Shown one piece after another: positions 32,469-44,359 of a DNA stretch of 64,000 nt (position 1 is the stretch's first letter; each line of letters begins with the position of its first letter). A model generated the notes under the pieces. That model ran no database searches and was not told the origin of the DNA. It worked only from the letters and a program-made list of their open reading frames with translations. The stretch comes from Torreya grandis (taxonomy: Eukaryota; Streptophyta; Pinopsida; Cupressales; Taxaceae): assembly GCA_037957365.1 (NCBI GenBank), contig JARHVA010000398.1, forward strand, positions 4,415,001 through 4,479,000, given 5' to 3'. Made by a program: the position numbers and the translations under genes.

Positions 32469-35114
32469 TGTTATCCCCAAAAAATGTCACTCATTTTTGG
32501 AACAACATATGAACTATTTTGGCCCTACAAAACCAAAATTATCTCTTCCCTCAAAACTTATTTTGAGATTTTAAATTCCTCATTTTTTCAAGATTTTTAG
32601 ATATCTACAGACTCCACAGGCTCATTTCTATAGACTCCATAGGCTCATTTCTATGAACTTCGTAGGTTAGTTTCTACGGACTCTGTAGGAGAGAAATAGG
32701 TTCAACACTTAGCCATTTTTTCTATCAAGAAGTTTAAAAGACCATCTTTCAAGGCCCAAAATAGAAAGTTCCCTCTGAGAAAGATCAAACCTCAAAGAGC
32801 AGTAGAAGCTACCAAGTGTCATCTGTCAGGACATAGTTTCTAGTAAGTTTCAAAGCAGCAAAATGTGCCACATGTCCCATTATAACTCAATGGAGCGCGA
32901 CAAGTGTCTGCATACATGTTTTAGGTTTCTAATAATTTTTAAAGATTATTTCAATAAGATTCTCTCAAATTCTAGTGGAAATTGCCAAGTGTCATCTGCT
33001 GAGACCCATTATAATTTGCTTCTAGATATGGTGAAAGTCGCCTTGTATCTTGTTATAACTCTACAAAAGTTGACAAGTGTAAACATTTATAGCTTCTTCC
33101 TTTTGTGTTGTAAGGACTATGGTGAGTCCTAGGTGAGTGTCTAAACTTGAGTGGAATGCACTACATGTCATCGCCTGTGTGAGTCTAAATGAGTCCCAAT
33201 GTTTCTATATTGTTTTTAAAAACTCAGCAGAGCGCGACAAGTGTTTACATCCACGTTTTGAGTTTCTTATAAGCTACAAAGCTTATTTTGATAAACTTCT
33301 CTCAAATTTTTATATAAGGTGACAAGTGTTAATTGTGGAAGGTTTCAATATGTTTCCCTAAGAGCAACATAATGTGCAACGTGTCCCTTGTAAAACTAGA
33401 TGGAGGCTGACAAGTGTCAACCTCTGCAGTTTCTTCTTTTTGTTTTGATATTAAGTAAGGATTATGGCAAGCCCTAGGTGAGTCACTAAAATGATTGAAA
33501 CATGCCAAGTGTCAACATTTGTATGAATCCAAGTGAGTCCCAAATGTTTCTATAGTGTTTCTAAAGCTCAGCAAAAGCCACCACATGTCATCTTCCATGG
33601 GACTCTCAAAAATCATCTAAAGCCTCTATAAGTTGAGTGGATAATGCCATGTGTCCTCACCTATTTCACAATGGAATGTGCCATGTGTCACTTGTTAAGA
33701 TCAGTAAATAGTGGCCAAATCAAGTGGGAAAGACACGAAGGAATTGTTAAAGAGGATGATAGGCCTGTAACCATCAAATTCAGGGCAACCAAGTAACCAT
33801 TGGCTTTCAAATGATGACAGACCCAAAGACATCAAATTTGTGGCAAGGAAATAGCTATTGATCCTTACAAGCTTAAACACAGACTTGAAGGCATTTAGAG
33901 ACCTGTAGGGTGAGAGCTCATATCACATAGAAAAGGATGAAATATAGCAAGGAAAGGGGGAACGATGGAGAAAGATCAAAAATATCCATGCATGGGATAT
34001 GTTTCTAGAAGGTGAAGTAGTCCACCAGCTGGACATCAAAGAGCACAAACATTCAATGGCATGGGCTATTTTTCTACATTGAGTAGAGTGAATAGTTGTA
34101 TACACATTAAGAAACACATCAAGTGGCCCATATTAAAAATTGATGCTCGATTCTAGCATAGCCCATGGACATAATTTAAAATGCATTGAAGGCATTAAAT
34201 GCATCATAAGCCATTTTTGTGAAACAAAGTACCCAAGTCTTTCTTGGAGCACTATATATTGGACTCTCTCTGATTGTTTTAAGGAAATCTCTCTCTATTA
34301 TCAAAAACAAAACTCTACCCAAATTGAAAGGCATTATTGAGACTTTGTGCTCAAATTGTTGATCATATTTCATTATTTGAATAAGAAAATAAGTGACTTT
34401 TCAAACTTTGTGCTAGAATAGCTTGGTTGTTGAGGAAATTGTTCTTATGTCTGTTTCCTTAATACGTTTTTTGTCCATTTAATTAAATAAGTAGAATTAG
34501 TGAAAATAATAAAAAAGGTGTCTTGAATCCAATTGTGGAGAGACTTTGTGCCCCCACAATTGCCTTTAGTGTGTTTTCTTTCTATTCCTATGTAAATGAT
34601 CTTGACATGAATTTATGCCCTCATTATCCTTCGTATTTTGTTTCTGTGTAAAGGACCTTAGGATGACTTTGTGCCCTCATTGTTCTTCATATCTCACTCT
34701 CGGGTAGTTGAGGTGGAGACTTTGTGCTACATCTCAGTCTACTAGTTACTACACCTTTGGTTATCAATTAGTTGTCACTATCTGAAAGAACTCTTATTCT
34801 TTCCTACAAGATCACTTCTAAAAGAAGAGAAGTGACTTCGATGTTTTCACTAGGATTTTCTCCTCTATATGTTAACATCATATCTAAAAAAAGAGATATG
34901 GATGGTTTATCCTACCCTTGAGTGTTATTTTCTTCTTATATAAATAGTATATAGCTTCTGTATATTTATAGGGAACCTCCCCTTGATGAGAGGAGAGATT
35001 TGTCTCCTTTTGATGTAGTAAACCTGCACATCTAGCCGACCAATCTCCCTATGCTATGGTTGAAGAGACCTATTTTTCTCATCAGTTAGCTGGTGACAAA
35101 ATATTCACCCAACA
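32469..35114 (+). repeat. 3' LTR of the nested gypsy derivative
   Basis: 2,646 bp from tgttatcccc to cccaaca. It is collinear with the left LTR but has a single copy of the 870-bp and 53-bp units, so it shows the ancestral layout. Confidence 0.9.
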
Positions 35115-35119
35115 AAATA
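35115..35119. repeat. Right target-site duplication (aaata) of the nested gypsy derivative
   Basis: Perfect match to 25561-25565. Confidence 0.9.
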
Positions 35120-36264
35120 TATTTCTCTTGATTTAGATGAACAAGGAGAGTTACCATAGACATGTATCTTCTACTTTCATTTAATTTTCAACTCAAGGAC
35201 ATAAACTTGATAGCATGACATCACTATATATACACACTTAATATTCTAATTTGACCTTTTGCTAACTGTAATCTAAGATGCTAAAAACCATGCAAAAAAT
35301 GGAAATTCAAAATTGACCACTCATACAATATTGTAAATTAAATGATTACACTTATTTATCTTTGAAAACTTCCTTAAAACAATTCTATTAAAAACTGAAA
35401 ATAACATAATTCAAAAATAAAATTCATAACACTTAATTAAACTAAATAACATGCTTAGCTATTTAACAAGTTGGATTTTTGATATAAGTCTTCCAAAGGG
35501 GGCCCTTCCTCATTTTGATTCCATCTTCAATCCTTCATCTTACAAAAATGAAATGGACTCAAAAATGATTTTTCATATTAATCAAAATATAGTAAAGAAT
35601 TGATGCAAAAAAATTACAATAATAGCTATCTTACAAAATATAATTATGATATATTGATCTAATTGATCTCTACCTCCCCTTCAACCCTATTATTTCCTAT
35701 ATATACAATAGGGTAGATTTTTTATACAAAACAATAGACATTCTAAACTAATAAACTTTTGGCTATATGATAATAGAAATTGGTTCCTTCTACTAAGGTC
35801 ACCATTCATATGAATCTTATAATAATATCTCAAGACAAAAAAATTTGTTTCAATATTAAATCCATCCTTATTATGTTCCATGGAGGTTTTTATCATTTCT
35901 ATGAGTTGGTTCAAATAAAAATCAAATTTTATTTGTCTGCGGCTTTGGTTATGCAGTGGCTATAAGATGTGTCTATGTGATGAGATCCCTTTACTATAGG
36001 ATGGTCTATGTTATATACCTATTTCTTAAAAATATATTTAAAAAACATTTTTTATAAAAACATCCTATAGTATAAGATAACTATTATATACTTGATTTAA
36101 ATACAAAGTTCTAAATATTCAAAGATTATGAGAACATAATGCTATTTGCAAAATTATGGTTGTTTGAGAATAAAAATTATGGGAAAGTAGTTAAGAAGCA
36201 TTGTAAACAAGAAGGATAAGCATGATAGATGAGGATAAAAATATGAAAATTCTAGGGATCATCG
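35120..36264 (-). repeat. Remainder of the 5' LTR of the large gypsy element
   Basis: Continues 25538-25565 after the nested insertion and aligns with 2717-3865 of the left LTR. It ends catcg before the agtac duplication. Confidence 0.88.
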
Positions 36265-36269
36265 AGTAC
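36265..36269. repeat. Right target-site duplication (agtac) of the large gypsy element
   Basis: Perfect match to 2684-2688. Confidence 0.85.
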
Positions 36270-36339
36270 TTATTAATTATTTTAAAAAATCAATAAATTT
36301 TTTAAATTGTGGAATAATTTCAAAACACTTTTATATGCA

Positions 36340-38881
36340 GAAATCCCAACTGATACTGATTATATTTCATTATAAATAATTAATCCTAATAACATCTCAC
36401 CACCTAAATATTTTATTGATGACATACCACCTGTGGAAGACACTCCTCTGGATCTAGATGACAATAGTGAAGAAATTCATCTACTAAAAGATATTTGTAA
36501 TTCTCATCAAACACCAAATTTAGTTAAAATTTCCACTCAAAAATCTCAATAGAGGAAGAGAAGTACATGGATATTTATAATTTATTTTCAGGTTGACTGG
36601 GAAGTAAAATATCCCTTTATAGATCTTGTAGAAATATAAAATGGTAATGATACTCCAACAAAATTTTGATATACAATATGTAATTGGAAACTTAGAAAAG
36701 AACATAAAATGCAACTTAAGTTGGACATAATTGAGAAACATTGTGGGAAAACATATGTATCCATGAAGCACCTAGATGGATAGACAACAAGAACATGGAT
36801 GAAAAAATGTATAAGAATGCATGCCTCTAATATATACACATGATTATGAATATGATAAAAAATAAAAAATAAAAAATTATTGAGAAAGGGGGAAAAATCA
36901 AAGCTTAATTTGGAAAAGTTATGTAGTCCAATCTAAATACCAAATATGTATAGTTCTCTACTATTTACCATATTTCTAAAAAGGGCAGGCTTATTTCTAA
37001 TTTTTAAGATTATATGATTTTTTTTAATATAATGGATTTTTTGATATTCTATAATCACATTGGTTGGATAGCAGTGCTTGGGAAATGAAAAAATGTCTAG
37101 CAATGATTGAGCAAGAATATTTGAAATAAAAAGTTAATAAATCATTGTTTATCTCACTATCCATTGATTAGGTCACTGTAGTTGACAACACATCATGGGT
37201 TTACATGAATTTTTATACTTTTAAAAACTATTCAAGGCAATCTCATCTATTAGCTATCCATAAAATGGTAGAAAATTGTAATGTAAATAAACTTCACAAA
37301 TTGGTTATATCTTATTTGAGAGATAAAGATGGGATGGATGTTTATGCAATAACTATGAAGTTAGTGTGTGTTCACATTGATGGTGCATCATTAATGCATG
37401 GGCATAGAAGTGATATTTATATTCAAATGCAAACAATAGTTTCCCTATTTATGATTTTGATTCATTTAATAGCTCATAAGATGAATCTTGTATACAAAAT
37501 TATTAGAACATTTAGTCATACCACAAAAGTTGAAGAGTTCATTTGTGATTCACATGCTTATATGTCAAGCAACCAAAATGATTTTTAGAGTTATAAAAAC
37601 TTAAAATTGGGGAAAATGATGGTAAAACATTATTGAAATATGTTGATACAATATGGATTTCCATGTATGAACCTACATGCAAAATTTTTGAGGAATATCC
37701 ATCATTAGCAGGTTTTATGTATAATTGTCATATGGAAGTTGACAAGGAAAAGGATTTTTTGTACCATTTAAAAGATTTATAAAAATTAATAACATTATGA
37801 ATTAATATATGAATGTTGAATGAAATCAAAAGTTTAATGAAACATTCCCAGGGAAGATCTCTATATATTGTTGACTTCATATGCTTGAGAAAATGAGTAT
37901 GTCAATATTTAGATATATTATACATATTGAATGAAAGCTTTCATGGACCTATTTTTAGAAATTGGTAAATTTTGAAATATTTTAAGAATCCTAGTAATTA
38001 TTTGAAATTCAATATCAATGATCATCTTTGTGTCATGGTTAGTGACAAGAAGATCCCAATGCACACTTTCTACATAAGACTTGAAGTACTTATGGGAGCT
38101 AAAACTAAAGATGTACCTATAACACATATTTATATGATATTTTTATATCTAAGATGAAAATAAAATTAATAAGAATCTCACAAAGCTTATATTTTGATAT
38201 TAGATAACATTTTTAAATAGATGGGTTGTTGGAGGCCATTGAAGTTGTGAGTCCCATTTTTTAGAACAGTGTTAACAATCAACAACATATTAACACTTTA
38301 TTTCACAAATACATGGGTTACCTTATTAAGAATTTTCACAAATATAAAGGGGTGAATGGATTTAAAATTAAAGGTATTTTTCAAAACTATTTACTAACAT
38401 ATTAGTCAACACATTTTATATTTACAATGACGGATCAATTTTAGTGTTTAAGTGATCCAACTAAAAATGGTACAATTACATGGATATGGAAAAAATTTAT
38501 CCTAATAGTTTCTTTAAAAAAAGTATTATTGAATATTTTAGATTATATTAACATTTTAAAATAATTATTTTTGGTTTTGTGGAAGATGAATGAGTATTTA
38601 GTGCATTATCTTTCATGAATTCAAAACTTTGAAACATATTAGATAAAAATCTAGAGACTTTCTTGAGATTGTATGTTTCAGACTATTATGTGGATAAGTT
38701 TCTTTATGAAAGAGAACTAGAAAAATGGAGTTATCTTTCTAAAATAAGAGTCCTCAATAATACAATGACCAATATAAAGGATGTAAATACTAAGACTAAA
38801 TATGGCACTGACATGGTAGATGCAAATATCACTTATGATGAGCAAGTTTCTCAAGGATTGTTTCATCTACTTGAGTTTTAA
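36340..38881 (+). pseudogene. hAT-superfamily transposase pseudogene
   Basis: Plus-strand relic with many stops and several frame changes. N-terminal part, near 36590-36835: a BED-type zinc-finger region (VDWEVKYPFIDL, then TICNWKLRKEHKMQLKLD, then IEKHCGK). Middle, 37205-37588, open for 127 codons: CVHIDGASLMHGHRSDIY, IHLIAHKMNLVYKI and TTKVEEFICDSHAYMSSN, the arrangement of the catalytic core in domesticated and plant hAT-like transposases (DGAS then H-x-x-AH-x-x-NL). C-terminal part, 38560-38881: a decayed dimerisation region in which 38663-38881 (RLYVSDYYVDKFLYERE) is open. Length of about 2.5 kb fits a hAT transposase gene. I could not find terminal inverted repeats or an 8-bp target duplication, so the element's ends are unknown. 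The large gypsy element inserted just upstream of it. Confidence 0.75.
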
Positions 38882-39338
38882 TTTGATATGTATAGAAATT
38901 ATTATTTTATATAATATTTCATATTGTATTTTATTTTGTAAAATATTTGAAATATTGAGTTCACTGAAATTATTGATAGCCTTATAATTGACTTAATAGA
39001 TGTTTTCCTCACTAGTTCAAATTACTAAAGCTATTTGATGCATGTAAACTACTTGCCAGTTTCTTATACTCTTTCTATGGATTAATTATGACTCAATTAG
39101 AACTAATGTCTTTAATTTCACATAAAAATTATGAAAAATCATTGATATAGTCAAAAATCTAGCAATACTTCTTTAATAGAGAGTCTAAAATTTAACACTT
39201 AATTTTTTGTCCTATTATAATTATGTGTACATAGTCCACTTTTATGAGTTGCAATAGCTTCAATACCAGTTTTAAGATTACATATTATATTACATTGAAA
39301 ATTTGAAAACATTAAAAATCACCCTAAAGACTCTTTTA
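38882..39338. other. AT-rich sequence after the hAT pseudogene, nothing recognised
   Basis: No open frame or repeat was identified. It might contain the missing 3' terminus of the hAT element. Confidence 0.5.
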
Positions 39339-39455
39339 GACACCATGACACTGGGTGACACTTGTTACATCCTGGTTGTACCATACAGTTAGGTGACACC
39401 TAATGTCACCTAACTGCATGATGCAACCAAGTGGCAACAAGTTTCGCATGGTGTC
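39339..39455. repeat. Nested inverted repeat (117-bp hairpin), MITE-like
   Basis: The outer arms are gacaccatg (39339-39347) and catggtgtc (39447-39455), perfect complements. The inner 25-bp arms (39373-39397 and 39405-39429) pair with few mismatches around a 7-base loop. The stretches between them also pair in part. A short element that is almost wholly one foldback suggests a foldback/MITE element or a small-RNA precursor. No target duplication is obvious next to the outer arms. Confidence 0.7.
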
Positions 39456-39559
39456 CATGTGAAATAAAATAATAAAAAGACCATAGGTGTTGTTTGGATT
39501 AATAATATATACCCTGAAGATCAGATCCATGTATATTATTTCATTCTCAATGATAAAAG

Positions 39560-39560
<1 letters not shown>

Positions 39561-39605
<45 letters not shown>
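39561..39605. repeat. (TA)n microsatellite
   Basis: About 22 uninterrupted TA units. The isoleucine/tyrosine-repeat frame that overlaps it on the minus strand is an artefact of the repeat. Confidence 0.95.
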
Positions 39606-39607
<2 letters not shown>

Positions 39608-40329
39608 TAGTCTAAATAGATAAACCATATGGTCATGATAATAAAATTTATAAGACTAATCTATTTGGACATGCCATATTAATATGGTTGCAGTGTGCAA
39701 TTAGAAGCCTTATGTCAGAGTTTAGTTTTAATATTGAAATGCTAAGTGGGAATGAAATTCATGTTACACATAGCCAGATTAGGTATAGAGATAATTTACT
39801 ATCAATACAATCTTCTTATAAATGGAAATAGAGATCTAATTTTATTACTGGATGGCAACATATTATAATCATATATGTTCCATAATTATAAGTAAAATAA
39901 CTTGTATCCTTAGTTATATAGTAAAGGATGCAAATCACACAACAATATAACTAGGTATTCCTTAATGTGAAATGAGATACACAGTCCAACCAAAAATGCA
40001 TTCAACCTTAAAATATAGAATATAGTCTACCTTATTTAGTTCATAAAATCAATATTCACCTAAGAATTAATTATATTTTATACTACTATATCTCCTATAT
40101 CTCCATATAATATTTAAGACTAACCACAAGACATTTAATATCTTAAAATTATATAGTAGTCTATCATGATTGTACCAATAGAATAATCAACAAAAATTAG
40201 TCATATATTGCATAACTCAGGTAAAATTTATTGAATAAAATAAGAGTATTTGAAACATAATATAGTTTTTAATACATAACTTTGTCATATTAAACATTAT
40301 AAACTATTTTTGAAATGTAAACTATCAAT
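39606..40329. other. AT-rich sequence, nothing recognised
   Basis: No open frame, motif or repeat to another part of the window was seen. Confidence 0.5.
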
Positions 40330-41450
40330 TTTTTGGAATAAACCCTACTTCCACTTGCTTTGTGCCATTGCCCTCCATTGAAACTCTAGTCTCCTCTTTC
40401 CCTGCCTATGTGCCATCTTTGAAAACTCCTTTCTTAAGAAGATCCTCTGTAGTAAAATTTATATTGGTAAGATTTTTTCTTTCCTTGTTTTTTGTATTAC
40501 CTATTGAAAGTAGACTCAGATTTGTATATATTTTTTTCTTTAATAAATTTTTTGGGTCCATCCCCTTTTCTTTAATAATTTTCTTTAATGTGTTGTTCTA
40601 TTTATTTAACATAACAATCTTTTCCTTGAATGCAATAGATGAAGTTATACTTTTCCATGTGTTTTTCAAATGCATCTTAAGTAGCTGCGCATCTTCTTCA
40701 AATTTTCATATTTTGCCTACATTTGAAAATGAAATATTATTATATAAAAATTATAATAACAAGAATATTTATACTAGAAATGATGAAAACTTACCAAAGC
40801 TTTCCTTCTCAACTTGGTCAATGACAACAAAGTGTATATCTCTTTCACATTTGTTAAAATGAGCTTGGGATTCTACATTCAAAATTTTTAACATGTTTAT
40901 CAATAATGCCCAAACCATTGTCATTATAAACATTGTTAACTAAAATTAACCTAGATTGAGCTTGGGTGAATAAAGCATCAATATTTAAAGGTTCATTTTG
41001 AACAAGTGAAAACAAATTCACTCTTTAGGAGTGATTATGAGAATGGGCCTTAATTTCCTTTATCAATGTTTTTGACCTTATTTTTCATTGTTTTAAAGCA
41101 TTGAACTCATCGATAACACCCTCATTAAGATTGAAAATTAGATTTTTTGACACTAAATTATGGAATGGAAAATAATTGATAGCATCATCAGACATGTTTA
41201 AATTATCAGTAGTGGGTGGCATAGTGGGGGAAGAGGAAGAAACCACTTCTATAGTAGACACATTAAAAACTTGAATAAAATCATATGGATTGAAATCACC
41301 ACTATCTAGGGGTCCACTTTCAATCCCAAGATACTCATCATCAAGATCAATATGTTGTAAACATGTAACTCTTTGTGTACTCAAAACACTACCAATAGAG
41401 AAATTAGGGAAATCAGACCCTAAAAATTATATGGTTCCTCTACTTTGTGT
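40330..41450 (-). pseudogene. Decayed minus-strand reading frame, unidentified
   Basis: 41085-41384 is open for 99 codons and reads as an ordinary soluble acidic protein segment (HIDLDDEYLGIESGPLDSGD, then VSSSSPTMPPTTDNLNMSDD). Below it the same strand continues with few stops (FSLVQNEPLNIDALFTQAQS, LVNNVYNDNGLGIIDKHVKN) to about 40860, then becomes lysine-rich with more stops to about 40330. Residue use looks like coding sequence, unlike the hydrophobic 166-codon plus-strand frame that overlaps it. I do not recognise the protein; the serine/proline/aspartate-rich stretch suggests a regulatory or nuclear protein, which is speculation. Frameshifts are likely near 41080 and 40860. Confidence 0.4.
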
Positions 41451-43612
41451 AGGAAGGGAGATATATGTCCCTCTTCTCCTAATTTGGAGGGGTAGTAGGG
41501 GTAGTTGTATATTTTTCCTCATATATGTAGGGTGACCTTCAAAATGAAAAAAATGTTGAAAATGGTAAATTTAAACCATAAATTAATGCTAATTCAAACT
41601 TTTCTAGTTATTACGTGTAGTTGGGAATATTATCTCTTCCACTCTATGTGTCTGATTCAAAGTGAGAGTGTTTGTTTCAACTATAAAAGAGGTATTTATG
41701 AGTCAATAAATAATTCAATTGAAGAGAATTCAATTCAAAAAGGAAAATTTGTAAAGTAGAAAAAATTCAAAATGTTGTTGAGAAGAGTCTTGAAGTGAAA
41801 TGGCTCCGTAGTCCACTGTAAAAAAGTAAACAAATAAATATAATAATACAAAAATAATTTTTTCATAAAATAATTAAACAATAATTAAAATTTGGGATGG
41901 GGATAACCTATAAGGGGAGATGAAATTGAACAAGGCTTTGGGCGCATGGAAATTATAAATGAATTAAATGTCGACTATGTAGAATCAATATCACTAGAGC
42001 CCTTAGGGCACGATGACCTTTTGATGTTTCTTTTTTTCTTGTTATAAATTCACACATTCTTAACTTAACAAGCCAAGAAATATTATAGTTTAAAATTTTA
42101 AAAAATATGTAAAGTAATAGTCTACTGATTAATTTGAAGGCTAAAATCACCTCCTGTTCATTGAGGGACAAAGAATTTATGATCATTTTTGTATGAAGCA
42201 CAGTTGGAATCATTATTTTTATAGATCATTTAAGGCCTCATAATACAAGGCTAGAATATTATTTGAGCATAAAATGGTGGAAATCTCATTGTTAAAATCA
42301 TAATTCAAATGTGTCCTAATCTTACTTGATATATAGGTGCATTAGTCATATTTTAACCCCCTAAGAGAATGAATAATATAGTAAACAACCCAATAGGGAA
42401 TGACCCATGGTATTCTCTATAAAACAATTCTAGTTTGGAATAAATGCATAATGACTTTCAAAAATGGATTGGATATTTTATCCACTTGGATCCCCCTTCT
42501 AAGCCAACTATCTGTAATGAAAGTAAAAAACATGCAATTGGGGTATTAATAACATGGAATAATGAATTATAAAACCTAATATAAATGTCAATAATAAAGT
42601 TATAAATTACCATCTAGGTTCATGGCCAAGTTGTACACAGACTCCAAATGCCTTTTGTCATCATCAGTTAATAGGGTTTTGGTGGTAACAAAGTTTGTGT
42701 TGTAGTGTGGAAGGCCTATTAAATAATGGATATTTATAAGATAGGTGCCAAATTAAATCAATTTGGTGTTGACACTCACATGGAATCAAGTCTCACTATT
42801 GTCATAGTAATCCATTAGTTATTTGAGTAGGTTTGCATTGATATCATACTAAGGCATTGTTGTCACTCAATCTTTCACCCTAGAGAGGTTATTCAAGACT
42901 TATCTAGATTGAGTGAAACATTGGATTACCTCTAGGCCTATGGGTTGCCTATAATATAGGTAAACCTCTAAGTTTAAGGGATAGTTCCCTAGATTAGTAT
43001 TTGATAGTTTATAACCTACACTAATTACTTGATTGGATGAAAATGGATAGAAGGAACATAAAAATTAACCTATGATAATGAGGTGATATAGTAGATAGAT
43101 CTCTACTAGACCATATTCTTGCACTATGAAACATGACTCAGAATACTAGTCCCAACATCCTAGATTTATCTAACATAAGTATTTCAAACATGGAGGAGAT
43201 ATGCATTGCACTTCTCAAGGTGAGTGAACAAGAGGTCAGATTACAAACACTAATGCTACTCTTTACAATTAGAGATAGGCAAATACACTAGCTAAACTTC
43301 ATGTAAGCTTTTAGAGGGAGAACTACTTGCACCAAACATGAAAGAGTAAAGAGAACACAAGGATATATAGTTATCACTTGTCATGCCACTATTCACTACT
43401 TCACACAGTTAGACAAGAAGCTTGGAAATTTTTATTTTAAAGGAAAATAGAGTATTCAAACCATCAGCTCTTCACCATACCAGGTGTGGATCCATTACAA
43501 ATCCAAAAAGGCTTGCATATATAAAGCATAAGAGAGAAGAGAGAAGAAAAGAAGTGGAAGGGTCAAAAGGCTAAGTGTCAAAACTTGAAAATTGGTTACA
43601 TTTTCAAGTAGA
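41451..43612. other. Intergenic sequence, nothing recognised
   Basis: About 2.1 kb of AT-rich sequence. Short frames (41505-41759 plus, 41953-42213 minus) have no recognisable content. No terminal or target repeats were found. Confidence 0.5.
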
Positions 43613-43811
43613 GGGCTTCATAAATCTTTTCAAGTTAGTTAGAGAACATAAAACAAATACACTTCTTTACCTCTACCTATGCCCACCTAGCTCTGATTTC
43701 CTTATTTGTCCTTCTTTAGTTTCAATTCTGTGTCTCCCTTAGAACCTCTATGTCCTTTTAAAATAATTCAAATGTATTTTCAAATAGACTCATTTATTTA
43801 TCTTCACCTTA
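43613..43811 (+). repeat. Direct repeat copy A, block 1
   Basis: Matches 59385-59575 of copy B (shared text such as tttacctctacctatg and cttatttgtccttctt). It stops at cacctta (43805-43811), which recurs at 54214-54220 where block 2 starts. Confidence 0.8.
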
Positions 43812-44065
43812 TTATCACAGTTTTTGAAAATGGTAAAAAAATAGCGAAAAAATCAATTTTTTTAAAAAGGCTAAATTTTTTGAATTTCACTTGAAAATGC
43901 CAAAAAATTTGAAAAATTCAATAATTAAAATTTATATTTTTTTCATTTTTATCCTAAAGTGTTTAAAAAACACGTTTAAACTCTCTATACAAAAATCCAC
44001 TTGCATTCCCTATATTTTGTAAAAGTCATTTCGATTTTTGTGAGTTGTGTGAACACACTTTCTTT

Positions 44066-44245
44066 TTTCACAAATTGTAAAAAAAAATTTAGTCTCTATA
44101 CAATTTACAAAAGGTTTTTTGGCTTTGGTGCAATTTTCAATTTTGTTTTGTGTTGTAATGCAATTTGTAAAAAAAATTCAGTTCTTATGCAAATTGAAAA
44201 AATGTTTTCAGGCTTCGTGTAATTTGCAAAAACTTGTTATGTTTT
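44066..44245 (+). repeat. Two-copy tandem repeat of about 90 bp upstream of the PPR pseudogene
   Basis: Two degenerate units, each a caaattgtaaaaaaaa-like start followed by an 'agt-ct-tat-caa' stretch and a tttt-ggctt tail, start near 44069 and 44159. The surrounding 43830-44060 is also rich in a/t runs with similar words. Confidence 0.5.
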
Positions 44246-44359
44246 CCCTATCCATGAAAATAAGCTTTCCACTTTCTTAGCTATGAAATTTTCAATTTTC
44301 TCTCTTCATTCTAATGCAACTATTATGATTATTTCCCTAAGCTTTGAAATTGAGACTTA

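Larger units (their letters stand above)
25566..35114 (+). mobile_element. Nested non-autonomous gypsy derivative with giant LTRs (gag-PR-RNase H only), 9.5 kb
   Basis: LTRs at 25566-29096 (3,531 bp) and 32469-35114 (2,646 bp) begin TGTT; the right copy ends CAACA and the left ends CAAAA, presumably mutated. The primer site lies at 29102-29120. The internal region of only about 3.4 kb encodes gag, an aspartic protease and, in frame after it, an RNase H-like domain. No polymerase YxDD box and no integrase motif occur. The element would have depended on enzymes supplied by a related copy. Primer-site type and the RNase H type suggest the Tat/Ogre branch of gypsy. It is inserted 28 bp into the 5' LTR of the large element and is therefore younger than it. 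Confidence 0.88.
2689..36264 (-). mobile_element. Large Ty3/gypsy LTR retrotransposon (Athila/Tat-like), host of nested insertions
   Basis: Minus-strand element bounded by two LTRs (2689-3865; 25538-25565 continued at 35120-36264) and a 5-bp target duplication. Reading from right to left: 5' LTR, primer site, gag, protease, RT/RNase H, integrase, a sense ORF, a convergent antisense ORF, 3' LTR. Removing three later insertions (6308-12989, 13044-18127, 25566-35114, each with one target duplication) leaves about 12.2 kb, within the usual size range of plant Athila/Tat elements. The gene order protease-RT-integrase, the tRNA-Asp-like primer site and the extra ORFs between integrase and 3' LTR point to Athila/Tat rather than chromovirus. 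Every gene is broken by stops and frameshifts. Lineage is inferred; no phylogeny was run. Confidence 0.85.

Noticed and set aside
39339..39455. The foldback as terminal inverted repeat of the hAT element
   Set aside because: No matching sequence was found upstream of the transposase, and the hairpin pairs with itself instead of with a distant end.
39336..39608. Minus-strand ORF of 90 codons with an I-Y repeat
   Set aside because: Its N-terminal part is the translation of the (TA)n microsatellite and the rest is the foldback hairpin.
40362..40862. 166-codon plus-strand ORF, the longest in the window
   Set aside because: It is an alternation of hydrophobic runs (F, L, I, S) with no domain, produced by an AT-rich stretch, and it lies opposite a minus-strand relic with more natural composition.
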